This document shows positions 15,416-24,431 of a stretch of DNA of 64,000 nucleotides, in pieces. Positions within the stretch are counted from its first letter, which is position 1. Every line of letters starts with the position of its first letter. Origin of the DNA: CAYQTL01 sp964420405 (GTDB lineage Bacteria; Acidobacteriota; Thermoanaerobaculia; Thermoanaerobaculales; Sulfomarinibacteraceae); the NCBI GenBank assembly GCA_964420405.1, contig CAYQTL010000016.1:8748-72747 (forward strand). Reading direction: 5' to 3'. The translations under genes and the position numbers were made by a program. Below the pieces are notes generated by a model. The model had not been told where the DNA came from and did no database searches. It saw only the letters and a program-made list of their open reading frames with translations.

Positions 15416-17236
15416 TCAGTACCCGAGCACGAGAGGGGTCACCAACAGGGTAACGAGCCAGGTAAGCACGACCAGTGGCATGCCGATCTTGAGGAAGTCC
15501 GCGAACCGGTAGCCCCCCGGCTCGACCACCAGCGTCACCACCGGCGTCGACACGGGAGTCATGAACGCGGCCGAGGCCGCGATCGCGACGGTCATGGCGA
15601 ACACGTACGGATCAACCCCCATGACGCGCGCGGCCTCGATCGCGATCGGCGCCACCAGCACCGCGGTGGCGGTGTTCGACAGGAACAGCCCGAGCCCGGC
15701 GGCGAGGACGAACAGCGCGGTGAGCATCACCCCCGGCCCGGCCGAGCCGAACGTGGCGACCAGACCGTTGACGATCAGCGCGACGCCCCCGGTCTGCTCG
15801 AGAGCCGTCGCAACCGGGAGGATGCCCGCGATCAGCACCAGCGAGCTCCAGTGCATCGACCGGTACGCGTCGTCGAGGGTCAGGCAGCCGGCGAGGATCA
15901 CCACCAATGCCGCGATCAGCACCGCCACCACCACCGGCACCAGCTTGAGCGCGGACAGCACGACCATGCCCACCAGCGCGACGATCGCCCACGGAGCGCG
16001 GCGGCGTGCCGGGGCCACCTCGTCGATCTCGATGGGCAGGGCGAGCACGACGAAGTCGTGGGTCGCGGACTGCAGCCCGGCGAGGCGCTCCCAGGGGCCG
16101 ACGACCAGCAGGGCATCGCCCGCCTCGAGGGGAAGGTCGACGACATCCCGGAAGGTCTCACCCTTGCGTCGCACCCCCATCACCAGGACGTCGAACCGGG
16201 TGCGGAGCCCGGACTCCCGGATCGTGCGGTTCAGCAGCCTCGACTCGGGGTGGACGAGCACCTCGGCGACGCCGATCTCGCGCAGCCACACCTCGGTGTG
16301 ACGGTCCTCGAGCGGAAGCTCGCGCAGGCCGAAGGCCTCGACCATCGGTCCGACGCCGTCACCGGCCGAGAGCACGACCAGCACGTCGCCGCCTTGGATC
16401 AGGGTCTCCGGAATCGGGACGAAGGTCGAGGTCCTCCGCAGACGGTCGGTGCGCTCGATCATCACCACCCGGCCACCGAACCGCGTCGCAACCCGAGCGC
16501 CGGCCAACGACTCGCCGACCAGCGACGAGCCTTCGGGAACCCCCAGACGGCGGACGCGCCCCTCGACCTCGAAGCCGGCGAGCAGATCGCGCACGCCGCG
16601 CCCGCCGGGGTCGTCGCCCGCGACGTGGTCCGGCAGCAGGCGGCGGCCGATGACCACCATGTACACGACCGCGACCAACAGCACCGCGGCCCCGATCGGC
16701 GTGAACGAGAAGAACCCGAAGGGCGAGTACCCCTCGCGGTCGAGCTCGGCCGCCACCACGAGATTGGGCGTCGTGCCGATGAGCGTCATCATCCCGCTGA
16801 TCAGGGCGGCGAACGACATCGGCAGCAGCAGCCGCGAGGCCGCCACCTTCGCCTCCCGGCTCAGGGTCAGGGTGACCGGGATCAGGATCGCCACCACCGC
16901 GGTCGAGCTCATCACGCTGCCGAGCACCGCTGCGACGACCATCAGCAGGACCATCAGCCGGATCTCGCCGGTGCCGCCGACCCGCAGCATCCAGGCGCCG
17001 ATCGCATGGGCCACCCCGGTGCGGGTGAGAGCCTCGCCGAGGACGAGCAGCCCGGCGACGAGGATGACCACCGGGTCGCCGAACCCCGACACCGCCTCCG
17101 CCGGAGTCAGCACGCCGCTCACGGCGAGTGCGAGCAGGACCCCGAGCGCCACCAGGTCGAGCCGCACCCGACCGCTCGCGAAAAGCAGGCTGGCGACGCC
17201 GATCAGGACGAAGACGAAAAGAGTGTCCGCGGCCAT
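15416..17236 (-). CDS. SLC13/DASS-family permease with two RCK_C (TrkA-C) domains
   Basis: 606 aa, multi-pass inner-membrane protein. Two permease halves (about 1-195 and 400-606) flank a soluble region carrying two TrkA-C-like domains (about 210-290 and 305-385; GSSLVGESLAGARVATRFG, ESRLLNRTIRESGLRTRFDV). The first half contains SSTAVVAILIPV and GTTPNLVVAAELDREGYSPF, the second FLSNTATAVLVAPIAIEAA and TPVVTLVVEPGGYRFADF, which are the paired signature loops of sodium/anion symporters. This architecture fits SAC1/YfbS-type transporters, and sulfate, other oxyanions or dicarboxylates are plausible substrates. Reads towards the cardiolipin synthase gene. Confidence 0.88.
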   Translation of the reverse strand: MAADTLFVFVLIGVASLLFASGRVRLDLVALGVLLALAVSGVLTPAEAVSGFGDPVVILVAGLLVLGEALTRTGVAHAIGAWMLRVGGTGEIRLMVLLMVVAAVLGSVMSSTAVVAILIPVTLTLSREAKVAASRLLLPMSFAALISGMMTLIGTTPNLVVAAELDREGYSPFGFFSFTPIGAAVLLVAVVYMVVIGRRLLPDHVAGDDPGGRGVRDLLAGFEVEGRVRRLGVPEGSSLVGESLAGARVATRFGGRVVMIERTDRLRRTSTFVPIPETLIQGGDVLVVLSAGDGVGPMVEAFGLRELPLEDRHTEVWLREIGVAEVLVHPESRLLNRTIRESGLRTRFDVLVMGVRRKGETFRDVVDLPLEAGDALLVVGPWERLAGLQSATHDFVVLALPIEIDEVAPARRRAPWAIVALVGMVVLSALKLVPVVVAVLIAALVVILAGCLTLDDAYRSMHWSSLVLIAGILPVATALEQTGGVALIVNGLVATFGSAGPGVMLTALFVLAAGLGLFLSNTATAVLVAPIAIEAARVMGVDPYVFAMTVAIAASAAFMTPVSTPVVTLVVEPGGYRFADFLKIGMPLVVLTWLVTLLVTPLVLGY

Positions 17237-17272
17237 CGCCCGATCACGTCCCGCGCGCGCGACGCGGGTGGG

Positions 17273-17821
17273 TCATGACACCACCACGTCCCATTCGCCG
17301 GTATCGCCGGTCTCGAAGCCGTCGGGGACGATGACAGCAGCTGGGAGGTGGACGACGAAGTTCTCGTCGGCGGCGAAGCCGAAGCCGCCCCAACCGGTGA
17401 TCCAGCGACCATCCGACGGGATGCCGGAGTCGAAGTGGAAGCGGTATCCGGACGGAACGGTCACGCCGACCTGGTCGAGGTAGTCGGCCAGGGCCACGGT
17501 GCCGACGCCCTCCAGCCAGATGAAGGCCGTGCCGAACGTGGCGGGAACTCCCCAGGCCCAGGTGCCCCCGACAATCGTCGAGCCCGACGCCGTGATGCCG
17601 GCGCCAGCCACGTTCTGCTCGCCGCCGACCGCCAGGCTGGGAATCGCCTCGTAGAGGTCCTGGAGGGTGTCGTAACGGTAGGTCATTCCCGGATTGACGA
17701 AATCGCCGTATCCGATGCCGGTGACGTAGGCACCGTTGTCGGAGACCGCCAACGCCTCCTGGGCCGGAACGGTCCCCATGAGAACCGCGCCGATGATCAG
17801 TGCTGCCGTGTCGACACCCAT
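17273..17821 (-). CDS. Secreted HAF-repeat-like protein with C-terminal DGFETGDTGEW tag
   Basis: 182 aa; ATG 17821 behind GAAAGGAC. The signal peptide is MGVDTAALIIGAVLMGTVPA. The mature part has repeats of the type seen in extracellular HAF-repeat proteins (YVTGIGYGDFVNPG, ITASGSTIVGGTWAWG, TAFIWLEGVGTVALADYLDQ, WITGWGGFGFAADENF). These are normally blades of larger secreted proteins, so this is a short member or a fragment. It ends in VPDGFETGDTGEWDVVVS, a tag related to the DGFESG stretch near the N-terminus of the hydrolase at 9519-10877. Function unknown. Confidence 0.6.
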   Translation of the reverse strand: MGVDTAALIIGAVLMGTVPAQEALAVSDNGAYVTGIGYGDFVNPGMTYRYDTLQDLYEAIPSLAVGGEQNVAGAGITASGSTIVGGTWAWGVPATFGTAFIWLEGVGTVALADYLDQVGVTVPSGYRFHFDSGIPSDGRWITGWGGFGFAADENFVVHLPAAVIVPDGFETGDTGEWDVVVS

Positions 17822-18252
17822 CGTCTTCGTCCTTTCCCGAGGTCGTCCACGGAATCGCCGGAAGCGCCGATTCGAGGAGGACCGGACAGCGCCTCGGCCA
17901 CGTCGTGCCCGGCCGGGTTGCGCCCGGGTTCGGTTGGTGCTGGAGTCTCCCCGGTACGCCGAGCGACAGAGATCTCGCCCACAACGCCGGGTGCGAACGG
18001 CTTCGTGACAGGACACGGGCCCGCTACTCGATCGGGAAGCTCTGCAGCTCGACCGGGACCATGCCGGCCGTCTGCAACTCGTCTGGCGGCCGCCGGGTGG
18101 CCAGGCCCGGTCGAGACCGGGCGACGAGCGTCCGCAACCGTCGGCGGTTCTCACTCCCTCGAGCAGGGCGCTCATGGGATCACGATAGCCACGGTGCATC
18201 GCCGTGTATTCAAAGGGTTATCAAAGAGTCTTCAAGGTCGTCGGCGGCGGTT
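17822..18252. other. Intergenic region with three 11-bp-phased TCAA repeats
   Basis: No gene is supported in these 431 bases. At 18210-18235 TCAA(A) recurs at 18210, 18221 and 18232, exactly 11 bases apart (TTGA on the minus strand). Such one-turn-phased direct repeats resemble response-regulator boxes. The only gene read away from it on the minus strand is the HAF-like gene about 390 bases downstream. Confidence 0.4.
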
Positions 18253-19353
18253 TCAGAAGCTCCAGCCGAGGCCGAAGACCAGCCGGTAGTCGTCCTGCTT
18301 CGGGACGGTTCCGTCCTCGAGGGGCCGCGGGTCCTGGATCCGGTCCCAGACCCACGCCACGTTGGCGTCGAGCTCACCGACGAGGTCGAAGCTGACCCCG
18401 GTGTCGAGGTGGTGGTTGTAGGTCCCGTTTCGTTCGCTGGTGAAGTAGGCGTTGTAGTCGACGTAGAGGTCGATGTCGGCCGTGAGCTCGTGGTCGAGCC
18501 GGGTGCCGATCCTCAGGGCCGCACTGTCCGACGTGTCGTCCTCGGCCTCGCCGACGCTGACGAACTGCGTCGATTGCCAGGCGGGACCGGCCGACGCTCG
18601 CCACGATGTCTTCGAGGTGTCGACGAGCTCGTACCCGAGGCCCGCGGTCACGGTCCATCGGTTCTGGATGTTCTGGAAGCGGTCCCGGAACCACTCCGCG
18701 CCGACAACGTTGACGAACAGCCTCCGGGTCAGGAACAGGTCCCACCCGAGGTTGACACGTTGGTTGTTGGACGTCGTCTCGGAGTCGATCTCGGTGATGG
18801 TGCCGAGGTAGTCGAAGCCGAACCGGTTGCGCACCGCCCGGCGTTGGGCTCCCAGGCGCGCCGTGTAATCGACCTGGTCGGTGTTGCCGCTACGGATGTT
18901 GCCCCCGAACGTGACGCTGGCCGACCAGAAGTTGATCTCTCTGCGCTCGCCGGCGACGAGGGTCAGGATCTCCTGACGCGGGAACTCGACAACTCCGGCC
19001 TCGGTGGTGACGCGGACCGTCGAACCATCCAGGTGCAGCCGGCCGATCACCGACTCCCTCCGGTCGAATCCCACCTGCACCACCCGGGACGAGCGGATCT
19101 CCTGGAGATCACCGAACGCGAGCTTGAGCCCTCCGAGCTCGTCGGAGTCGAACTCGAGCTCGTCGTCGTACATGGAGATGATCTCGCCCTTGAGCCACTC
19201 GCCTGACCCCAGACGGACCCAGTCGAAGTCGCTGGGCATCCCCTCCGGCGCCACGGGCTGCCAGGTCTCGGGCCGGTCCTGCGCACCGGCGGTCACGGTG
19301 ATGGCCGCCAACGCGAGGCAGACGAACAGCTGGGAACAACGTCGCATCTTCAT
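18253..19353 (-). CDS. DUF481-family outer-membrane protein
   Basis: 366 aa; start ATG 19353 directly behind TGGAGGTCC. Signal peptide RRCSQLFVCLALAAITVTAGAQ. Residues about 45-140 form a small beta-rich module (GEWLKGEIISMYDDELEFDSDELGGLKLAFGDLQEIRS, described here by its ends: GEWLKGE and LQEIRS) of the kind that precedes DUF481 domains. Residues about 150-366 have the strand pattern of a DUF481 barrel (NFWSASVTFGGNIRSGNTDQ, RFGFDYLGTITEIDS, NNQRVNLGWDLFLTRRLF, ADIDLYVDYNAYFTSE) and end in LGWSF with a C-terminal Phe. DUF481 proteins are putative salt-induced outer-membrane proteins of unknown ligand. Confidence 0.8.
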   Translation of the reverse strand: MKMRRCSQLFVCLALAAITVTAGAQDRPETWQPVAPEGMPSDFDWVRLGSGEWLKGEIISMYDDELEFDSDELGGLKLAFGDLQEIRSSRVVQVGFDRRESVIGRLHLDGSTVRVTTEAGVVEFPRQEILTLVAGERREINFWSASVTFGGNIRSGNTDQVDYTARLGAQRRAVRNRFGFDYLGTITEIDSETTSNNQRVNLGWDLFLTRRLFVNVVGAEWFRDRFQNIQNRWTVTAGLGYELVDTSKTSWRASAGPAWQSTQFVSVGEAEDDTSDSAALRIGTRLDHELTADIDLYVDYNAYFTSERNGTYNHHLDTGVSFDLVGELDANVAWVWDRIQDPRPLEDGTVPKQDDYRLVFGLGWSF

Positions 19354-20262
19354 GGACCTCCAGGCATCAGGTACCGAGGTGCAACACGGCCCGGCGCCAC
19401 GGTCGGGAACAGGAAGTTCCTTTCGTACTGCCGGCAGTCTACCAACGATCTCGACCGCGCCAGTGGGACCGGTCCGGTAGGCACGGCGAGATGGGAGCGG
19501 GCACACGCGCCATCTGTCGGGCGTGGCACCCCAGGTTCACCCGCCGATAGCGCTCGCGGTCGGGCTCGGAGTAGGCGACCCAGACGCGCAGGTGCTGGGC
19601 GACGAGATCTTCGAGTGCCGCGCCTTCGACCCCCTCGGCACGGTCCAGCGGCCAGGCTGGCCGCAGTGAGCTGCAACGCCCGTTCATGCGCCCGGATCGG
19701 CCGGCGGACGACGGTGCAACGGCGCGCCGGGGCCGTACGAGGATCCAGGCTCAACGAGCTCGCCGCCGCTGGCCGCGACGTCGAGCCGGCCCTGCTCTCG
19801 ACCTGATGACATGCGCAGCCACCGGTCGGCCAGCACTGGTCCCGCGCGCCAGTGCATGACGCGAATCGCTGCCCCAGCGAATGCGACGACGTTGCCCGCG
19901 GCAACACCCGCCGGCCACCCGACCTGCTGTCGCGTCCCGACGCGGTCCCGCCACGCTGAGGCGGCACGGGTCAGGTAGTTCGGGAAGACGAAGGTCGAGC
20001 CGCGCGTGGTCAGGACGAAACCGTGATCAGCGTGCTGCTCCCGGTCACCGCGTCCGATGCAGACGACGGCGCCTCGCTCAGCACCGGCATCGAGCGCGGC
20101 ATCACCTGAGACGGAGCCGAGTCGCCAACCACGCGGCCGGTGCGCGCCGTCCGGGCCGCCATCGCCCCCGTCCCACTCACCGCGGCCACGGAGCTCGAGC
20201 GGCACCCGGCCCAGCACGCTACAATGGCTCTTCAGCACCATCAGCGACATCGGAGGGTTGAG
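19354..20262. other. 909-bp stretch without a confident gene; possible decayed coding sequence
   Basis: On the minus strand two open frames look partly protein-like. One spans 19684-20250 (contains GFVLTTRGSTFVFPNYLTR and WPAGVAAGNVVAFAGAAIRV). The other spans 19439-19687 (contains LEDLVAQHLRVWVAYSEPDR, faintly like the start of an NTF2/SnoaL-type protein). Neither has a ribosome site, and the first would start 13 bases from the divergent DoxX gene. I read this as remnants or an unrecognised small gene. Confidence 0.35.
19684..20250 (-). CDS. Doubtful hypothetical protein
   Basis: 188 codons from ATG 20250. Third codon positions are GC-rich as in real genes of this window, and the middle part is balanced in hydrophobic and polar residues. 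There is no Shine-Dalgarno (CCCTCCG precedes the ATG), no recognised domain, and a Pro/Gly-rich end. It could equally be a chance frame in a GC-rich spacer. Confidence 0.25.
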   Translation of the reverse strand: MSLMVLKSHCSVLGRVPLELRGRGEWDGGDGGPDGAHRPRGWRLGSVSGDAALDAGAERGAVVCIGRGDREQHADHGFVLTTRGSTFVFPNYLTRAASAWRDRVGTRQQVGWPAGVAAGNVVAFAGAAIRVMHWRAGPVLADRWLRMSSGREQGRLDVAASGGELVEPGSSYGPGAPLHRRPPADPGA

Positions 20263-20625
20263 ATGGAAACCATCAGGACCGTCCTGCAGATCGTGATCGC
20301 ACTCGGGATCTTCAATGTCTGGCTCCTGCGCTTCGGCACGTCGACCGGCTGGCGCGGGGGAGCCGCGAGCAGCATGAAGGAGGAGTTCGCCGTCTACGGG
20401 CTTCCGACCTGGTTCATGTGGCTCGTCGGTGCGCTGAAGCTGCTGTTCGCCGTCATGCTGATCGCGGGCATCTGGCTGCCGTCGCTCACGCTTCCGGCGG
20501 CGATCGGGCTCGGCGTGCTGATGCTCGGCGCCGTCGCGATGCACGTCAAGGTCAAGGACCCGGCGAAGAAGTCCCTGCCCGCCGCCACGATGCTCGTGCT
20601 GTGCGTGCTCGTCGTCGTGCTCTGA
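20263..20625 (+). CDS. DoxX-like small membrane protein
   Basis: 120 aa; ATG 20263 behind CGGAGGG. Four hydrophobic segments are visible (VLQIVIALGIFNVWLL, WFMWLVGALKLLFAVMLIAG, LTLPAAIGLGVLMLGAVAMH, LPAATMLVLCVLVVVL) with the conserved GALKLLFAVMLIAGIW loop of DoxX-like proteins and the usual length. Members are small inner-membrane proteins of uncertain biochemical role, some linked to sulfur or redox stress. No operon partner; the downstream DUF427 gene is convergent. Confidence 0.8.
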   Translation: METIRTVLQIVIALGIFNVWLLRFGTSTGWRGGAASSMKEEFAVYGLPTWFMWLVGALKLLFAVMLIAGIWLPSLTLPAAIGLGVLMLGAVAMHVKVKDPAKKSLPAATMLVLCVLVVVL

Positions 20626-20694
20626 GGCTGTCCGGACCCTATCGGGTGCAGCCGCCCCGGTTGCGGACCGAACGAATCAGGCGACCGCGCGTGG

Positions 20695-21189
20695 TCACCA
20701 CCCCCACGATCCCGGCCCACCCTTGAACGGGCCGACGATGTCGTCCGTCACCCAGCCGCCGTAGAAGCCGCCGGGCTGCGGTCGGGCGACCTCGCCGCCG
20801 ACCGTGCACCGGTCGAAGGCGTGGCAGTAGAACGCGACGTGGCCGGCGATCGCCCCGAAGCCCGCACTGGGCTCCGGGTACGACCAGGCGACGGCCTCGA
20901 GGACCCGGTCGCCGACGCGGACGTCGAGGTACGCCGCCCGGCCCTTCCACTCGCAGTACGACGACCGGCCGTTCGGCTCGAGACGGGCCCGCACGTCCTC
21001 GCGAGGGATGTAGTACACGGGCGGGTGGCTGGTCTCGAGCACCCGCTGTGCGCGGTCCGTGTCGGCGACGACGGTCCCGTCGAGCTCGATCCGGACGCGG
21101 CGGCCCTCCGGCTCGACACGGGGCGGGCGGGGGTAGCTCCAGACCGACTCCTGGCCGGGGCGGGTCGGATGGGGCTCCGGTCGACGCAT
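20695..21189 (-). CDS. DUF427 domain protein
   Basis: 164 aa; ATG 21189 behind GGAGGACC. The chain carries the DUF427 signatures: RRVRIELDGTVVADTDRAQRVLETSHPPVYYIPREDVR, given here by its landmarks VVADT, VLET and PPVYYIP, then YCEWKGRAAYLDV and a second half ending AFDRCTVGGEVARPQPGGFYGGWV. Small beta-rich cytoplasmic proteins of this family occur in many bacteria and fungi with no firm function. It converges with the DoxX-like gene. Confidence 0.85.
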   Translation of the reverse strand: MRRPEPHPTRPGQESVWSYPRPPRVEPEGRRVRIELDGTVVADTDRAQRVLETSHPPVYYIPREDVRARLEPNGRSSYCEWKGRAAYLDVRVGDRVLEAVAWSYPEPSAGFGAIAGHVAFYCHAFDRCTVGGEVARPQPGGFYGGWVTDDIVGPFKGGPGSWGW

Positions 21190-21495
21190 GGCGGTCCTCC
21201 GTCGGGCCCGCCGGTCGCCCGAGGCGGCCGCGGGCACCGTGCCCCGGGAACGGCGTCGGGCTGAGGGAGCATTCCTGGAGCAGCGATAGCGATCAGCACC
21301 CCACCCGCGCTGCCCGGAAGACACCGTCGGAGGCGCCACCGTCGGACAGGGCGATGCACTGCCGGGAGCGGCAGCGATCAGCGTCAGGGGCAGTGGACAG
21401 GGACAGCGGTGAGACCGCGCGCCCGGCGCGTCGCCACCCGGACCCGGTCCCCGCCGCCCGTCGCCCGGATCCCGCCGCCGCCTCGGCCCACGGCC
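21190..21495. other. Intergenic low-complexity spacer
   Basis: 306 bases without a gene. Runs of CAGCGG, GACAGGG and CAGGGGCAG resemble the low-complexity tail at 9380-9620. The promoter of the DUF427 gene should lie at the left end. Confidence 0.35.
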
Positions 21496-24288
21496 TCAGG
21501 GGTTGTAGTCCGCCAGCAGGACGAACGTCCCGTCGCCGCTCGGGGTCCGGCTGGTGTCGTAGTAGGAGTGCACGGCGAGGAAGCAGGGCGGGTTGAGCCG
21601 CCCGACCGCGTCGCGGCAGCACAGCTCCACCTCGACCCACAGCTCCCGGGTGCCGACGAGCTCGTCGGGAAGTCGCCCGGTGAAGTCGCAGTACACGTCT
21701 CCCGGCCCGGAGCTCCAGTCACAGGAGGCCAGGACGTGCCAGGTCGCGCCGTCGTTCGACGCCCGGACCTCGGTCGCGCCGGAGACCCCGTCCTCGAGGT
21801 ACCGGCCCCGGTTGTCGACCTTCAGGTAGGCCGACAGCAGGGGCCGAGGAAAGTCGAACCGGTAGGTGACGATCCCGGGTGGGTTCGCGCCCGAGCAGTC
21901 GTCGTCGTAGCCGCCCTGGACCCAGGCGTACAGCTCCTCGTCGTAGGAGTCGTGCGCGAGGACCGCGTTGCGGGTGCTGACGATGTACTGCTGCGCCTCC
22001 GGGGTCGTCGGGTCCCAGTAGCGGTAGTCGAAGTCCCACACGTCCGCGAGCGGTGGCCCGACCACGTAGGTGAGCTCCCCGTCGCAGTCCGGGCTGAAGG
22101 TGACGGTGATCAGTCGGCCTCCCTCCTCGAGCACGACCTCCCCTCCGATCGGGTAGTCCGGACAGATCGCGGTGTCGATCTCGACCCAACCGTTCATCAC
22201 CGCCGTCCTCTTGAGGAGTGCATCGGCGCCGACGACATCGATGCTCCCCACGACGGTGCCGTCGGGACGCACGCCAACGTCAACCGAGGCGGTGATGACA
22301 ACAACCGTCGGCGGCTCACCGTCGACGAGCAGGTCGCTCCGGTCGAGCACCAGCTGGCCGCGAATGCCGCCGGGATCGATGGCGAGACCCGAGAGGTCCC
22401 ACGTTTCGACGCCGGAGAGGAGCTCACCGCCGGCGTCGTACCCCGAGCCGTAGTCGTGGGTCACCGTCTGCCCGGCCGCGGTCGCCAGATCGGGTCGCGC
22501 CGCCACGAGGGCGGCGACGAGACCGTCGACGCCCTGGCCCTGGGCCGCGGACACGGCGCCCTCGATGCCGGCGAACGCACCGGCGTCGACGAGCGTGCCG
22601 ACGTCGTCGAGCAGGCCCACCGTCGTGGCGCTGGCGATCCGCGGAGCGGCCATCCCGACCGGGTCGCCGGTCACGTTGTCGACGACCGACGCCAGAGAAA
22701 AGAAGGCGCCGCCCTCGGTGGTCGTGCGGACCACGACGTAGCCGTCGGCCACGCTCTCCGCGGTCACCCGTTCGAAGACCCGGTCGATCTGGGCGTACTC
22801 GAACGGCGCCAGCGGCTTCGTCACCCGACCGAGGTAGCTCCCGTCCCCGCCGTACAGGTCGACCTCGACGTCGATACCCACGGCGGACGCGCTGACCAGG
22901 ACCAGGTTCGTGCGGAAACCGATCGTGGCCGGCCGATTGTGGGTGAGCTGGATCAGGCGCCCCTCGTCGCCGAAGTGGACCGCACCGTCCTCGACCCGCA
23001 CGCCAGGTATGAACTGCCCGAAGGTCGCACCCTCCGGCAGGTCGAGGGCGTTGCCCGCGCCGAGCAGGTTGAAGGTCCGGCTGGTGACCACCACCTCACC
23101 GCCCTCCGGCGTGACTCGCAACGCCGCCGCGCCCTCGCTGACGCCGAAGACCGTCAGCAGCACGTCGGCGAACCGCCGGCTCTCGCCGGGCCGGAGGATG
23201 AACGCGCCGGACCGCGGCGCAGGGTTGGCGACCCCGCGCTCGAGCAGCTCGACGGTGATCCCGATCGCGCTCGTGCCCGGGTTGTGAACCTCCAGGTCGG
23301 TCCGCCAGTCGGTGTCCGCCGCTCCGGCAACGTGGGCTGCAGCGACGACGTACACCGGCGCCGCACTGCGGCCGACCCGCTCGGCCATGATCGCGACCGG
23401 ATCGCCGGTGAGGTTGTCGACCACCGACGCGTACGCGAAGAACGCCCCGCGCCCGCTCGTCGTCCGGACAACGACGTAGCCGTCCGCGACATCGCTCCCC
23501 GTGACGTGGGCGAACACCCTGTTGACCTGGCGGTACCCGTACGGCTCGAGACCCTGCGTAACCGTCCCGAGGAATGTTCCGTCCGCCGTGTACAGATCGG
23601 CCACCACCTGGATCGCCATGCCGGTCGCGTTGACGACACCGAGGTTGGTACGAGCACCGGAGGCGGAGTCGCTGCTGTGCGACAGCTGGATCAGGCGGGC
23701 CTCCTCGCCGAACCGGATCGCGTCGCCCTGGCCCGCCGCCGGAATGAACTGGCCGAAGGTCGCGCCGTCGGAGAGCAGGTTGTAGGTCCGGCTGGTGACC
23801 ATGATCCTGCCTTCGGTCGGCTCGACCCGCAGCGCCGCGGAGCCGTCGACGCCGAACTCGGACGCCAGCACATCGCCGAGGCGCAGGCTCTCGCCGACGC
23901 CGAGCGTGAAGTCACGGCTCGCCGGAACGCTATTGTCCGCGTCGTGCTCGAGCAGGACCACCGCGAGGCTCGCCGGACCGTCCCCGAGGCAGTGCACCTC
24001 GACATCCGACCGCCAGTTGGTATCCTGCGCCCCCGCGACGTGCGCGGTCGCGACGACGAACAGGTCCCCGCCATGGGACACCGGGCCACCGGCGATCTTG
24101 CCTGCTGGCAGAACGCAGCAGGCCATCGTGCACTTCGGCCCCCACACGGGGCAGTCCGGGCTCCACTCTCCCCCTTTCATCGTGCAGATGTCGTGCGCGT
24201 TACACCCGATCGATGCGAATGCCGTGAGGATCACCGCTCCGGTGAAAGCCCACCAACCCACGTGCTTCGACCGCGCCGTCGTTCCCAT
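21496..24288 (-). CDS. Large surface lipoprotein with two tandem ~230-residue modules
   Basis: 930 aa; ATG 24288 behind GGGGGAGGCGG. Signal peptide with lipobox FASIGC (Cys about 29) followed by a Cys-rich segment. Two homologous modules follow at about 70-300 and 310-550. Each opens with VVA(T/A)AHVAGA.DT.WR(S/T)D and contains F(G)VGESLR/LRPGESRR, ATFGQFIPG, RLIQL(S/T)H, and closes with VADGYVVVRTT...GAFF..ASVVDN(L/V)TGDPV. The second half (about 560-930) is unrelated: a calycin-like or beta-rich domain, then a C-terminal domain with WDFDYRYWDPTTPEAQQYIV and several cysteines. The modules resemble secreted proteins that report surface attachment or binding. No enzyme motif is seen. Confidence 0.65.
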   Translation of the reverse strand: MGTTARSKHVGWWAFTGAVILTAFASIGCNAHDICTMKGGEWSPDCPVWGPKCTMACCVLPAGKIAGGPVSHGGDLFVVATAHVAGAQDTNWRSDVEVHCLGDGPASLAVVLLEHDADNSVPASRDFTLGVGESLRLGDVLASEFGVDGSAALRVEPTEGRIMVTSRTYNLLSDGATFGQFIPAAGQGDAIRFGEEARLIQLSHSSDSASGARTNLGVVNATGMAIQVVADLYTADGTFLGTVTQGLEPYGYRQVNRVFAHVTGSDVADGYVVVRTTSGRGAFFAYASVVDNLTGDPVAIMAERVGRSAAPVYVVAAAHVAGAADTDWRTDLEVHNPGTSAIGITVELLERGVANPAPRSGAFILRPGESRRFADVLLTVFGVSEGAAALRVTPEGGEVVVTSRTFNLLGAGNALDLPEGATFGQFIPGVRVEDGAVHFGDEGRLIQLTHNRPATIGFRTNLVLVSASAVGIDVEVDLYGGDGSYLGRVTKPLAPFEYAQIDRVFERVTAESVADGYVVVRTTTEGGAFFSLASVVDNVTGDPVGMAAPRIASATTVGLLDDVGTLVDAGAFAGIEGAVSAAQGQGVDGLVAALVAARPDLATAAGQTVTHDYGSGYDAGGELLSGVETWDLSGLAIDPGGIRGQLVLDRSDLLVDGEPPTVVVITASVDVGVRPDGTVVGSIDVVGADALLKRTAVMNGWVEIDTAICPDYPIGGEVVLEEGGRLITVTFSPDCDGELTYVVGPPLADVWDFDYRYWDPTTPEAQQYIVSTRNAVLAHDSYDEELYAWVQGGYDDDCSGANPPGIVTYRFDFPRPLLSAYLKVDNRGRYLEDGVSGATEVRASNDGATWHVLASCDWSSGPGDVYCDFTGRLPDELVGTRELWVEVELCCRDAVGRLNPPCFLAVHSYYDTSRTPSGDGTFVLLADYNP

Positions 24289-24431
24289 CGACCGCCTCCC
24301 CCATGTTCCTCGCGGAGCTCGATTCAGAGTCTCATGTCAGCTACGAAGACGAGATTCACCATGACTGTACCACGCTCTCCATGTGAGTCTCCTCGAGCCG
24401 ACGGCCCACGCTATGATGCGGTCACGCAGAC

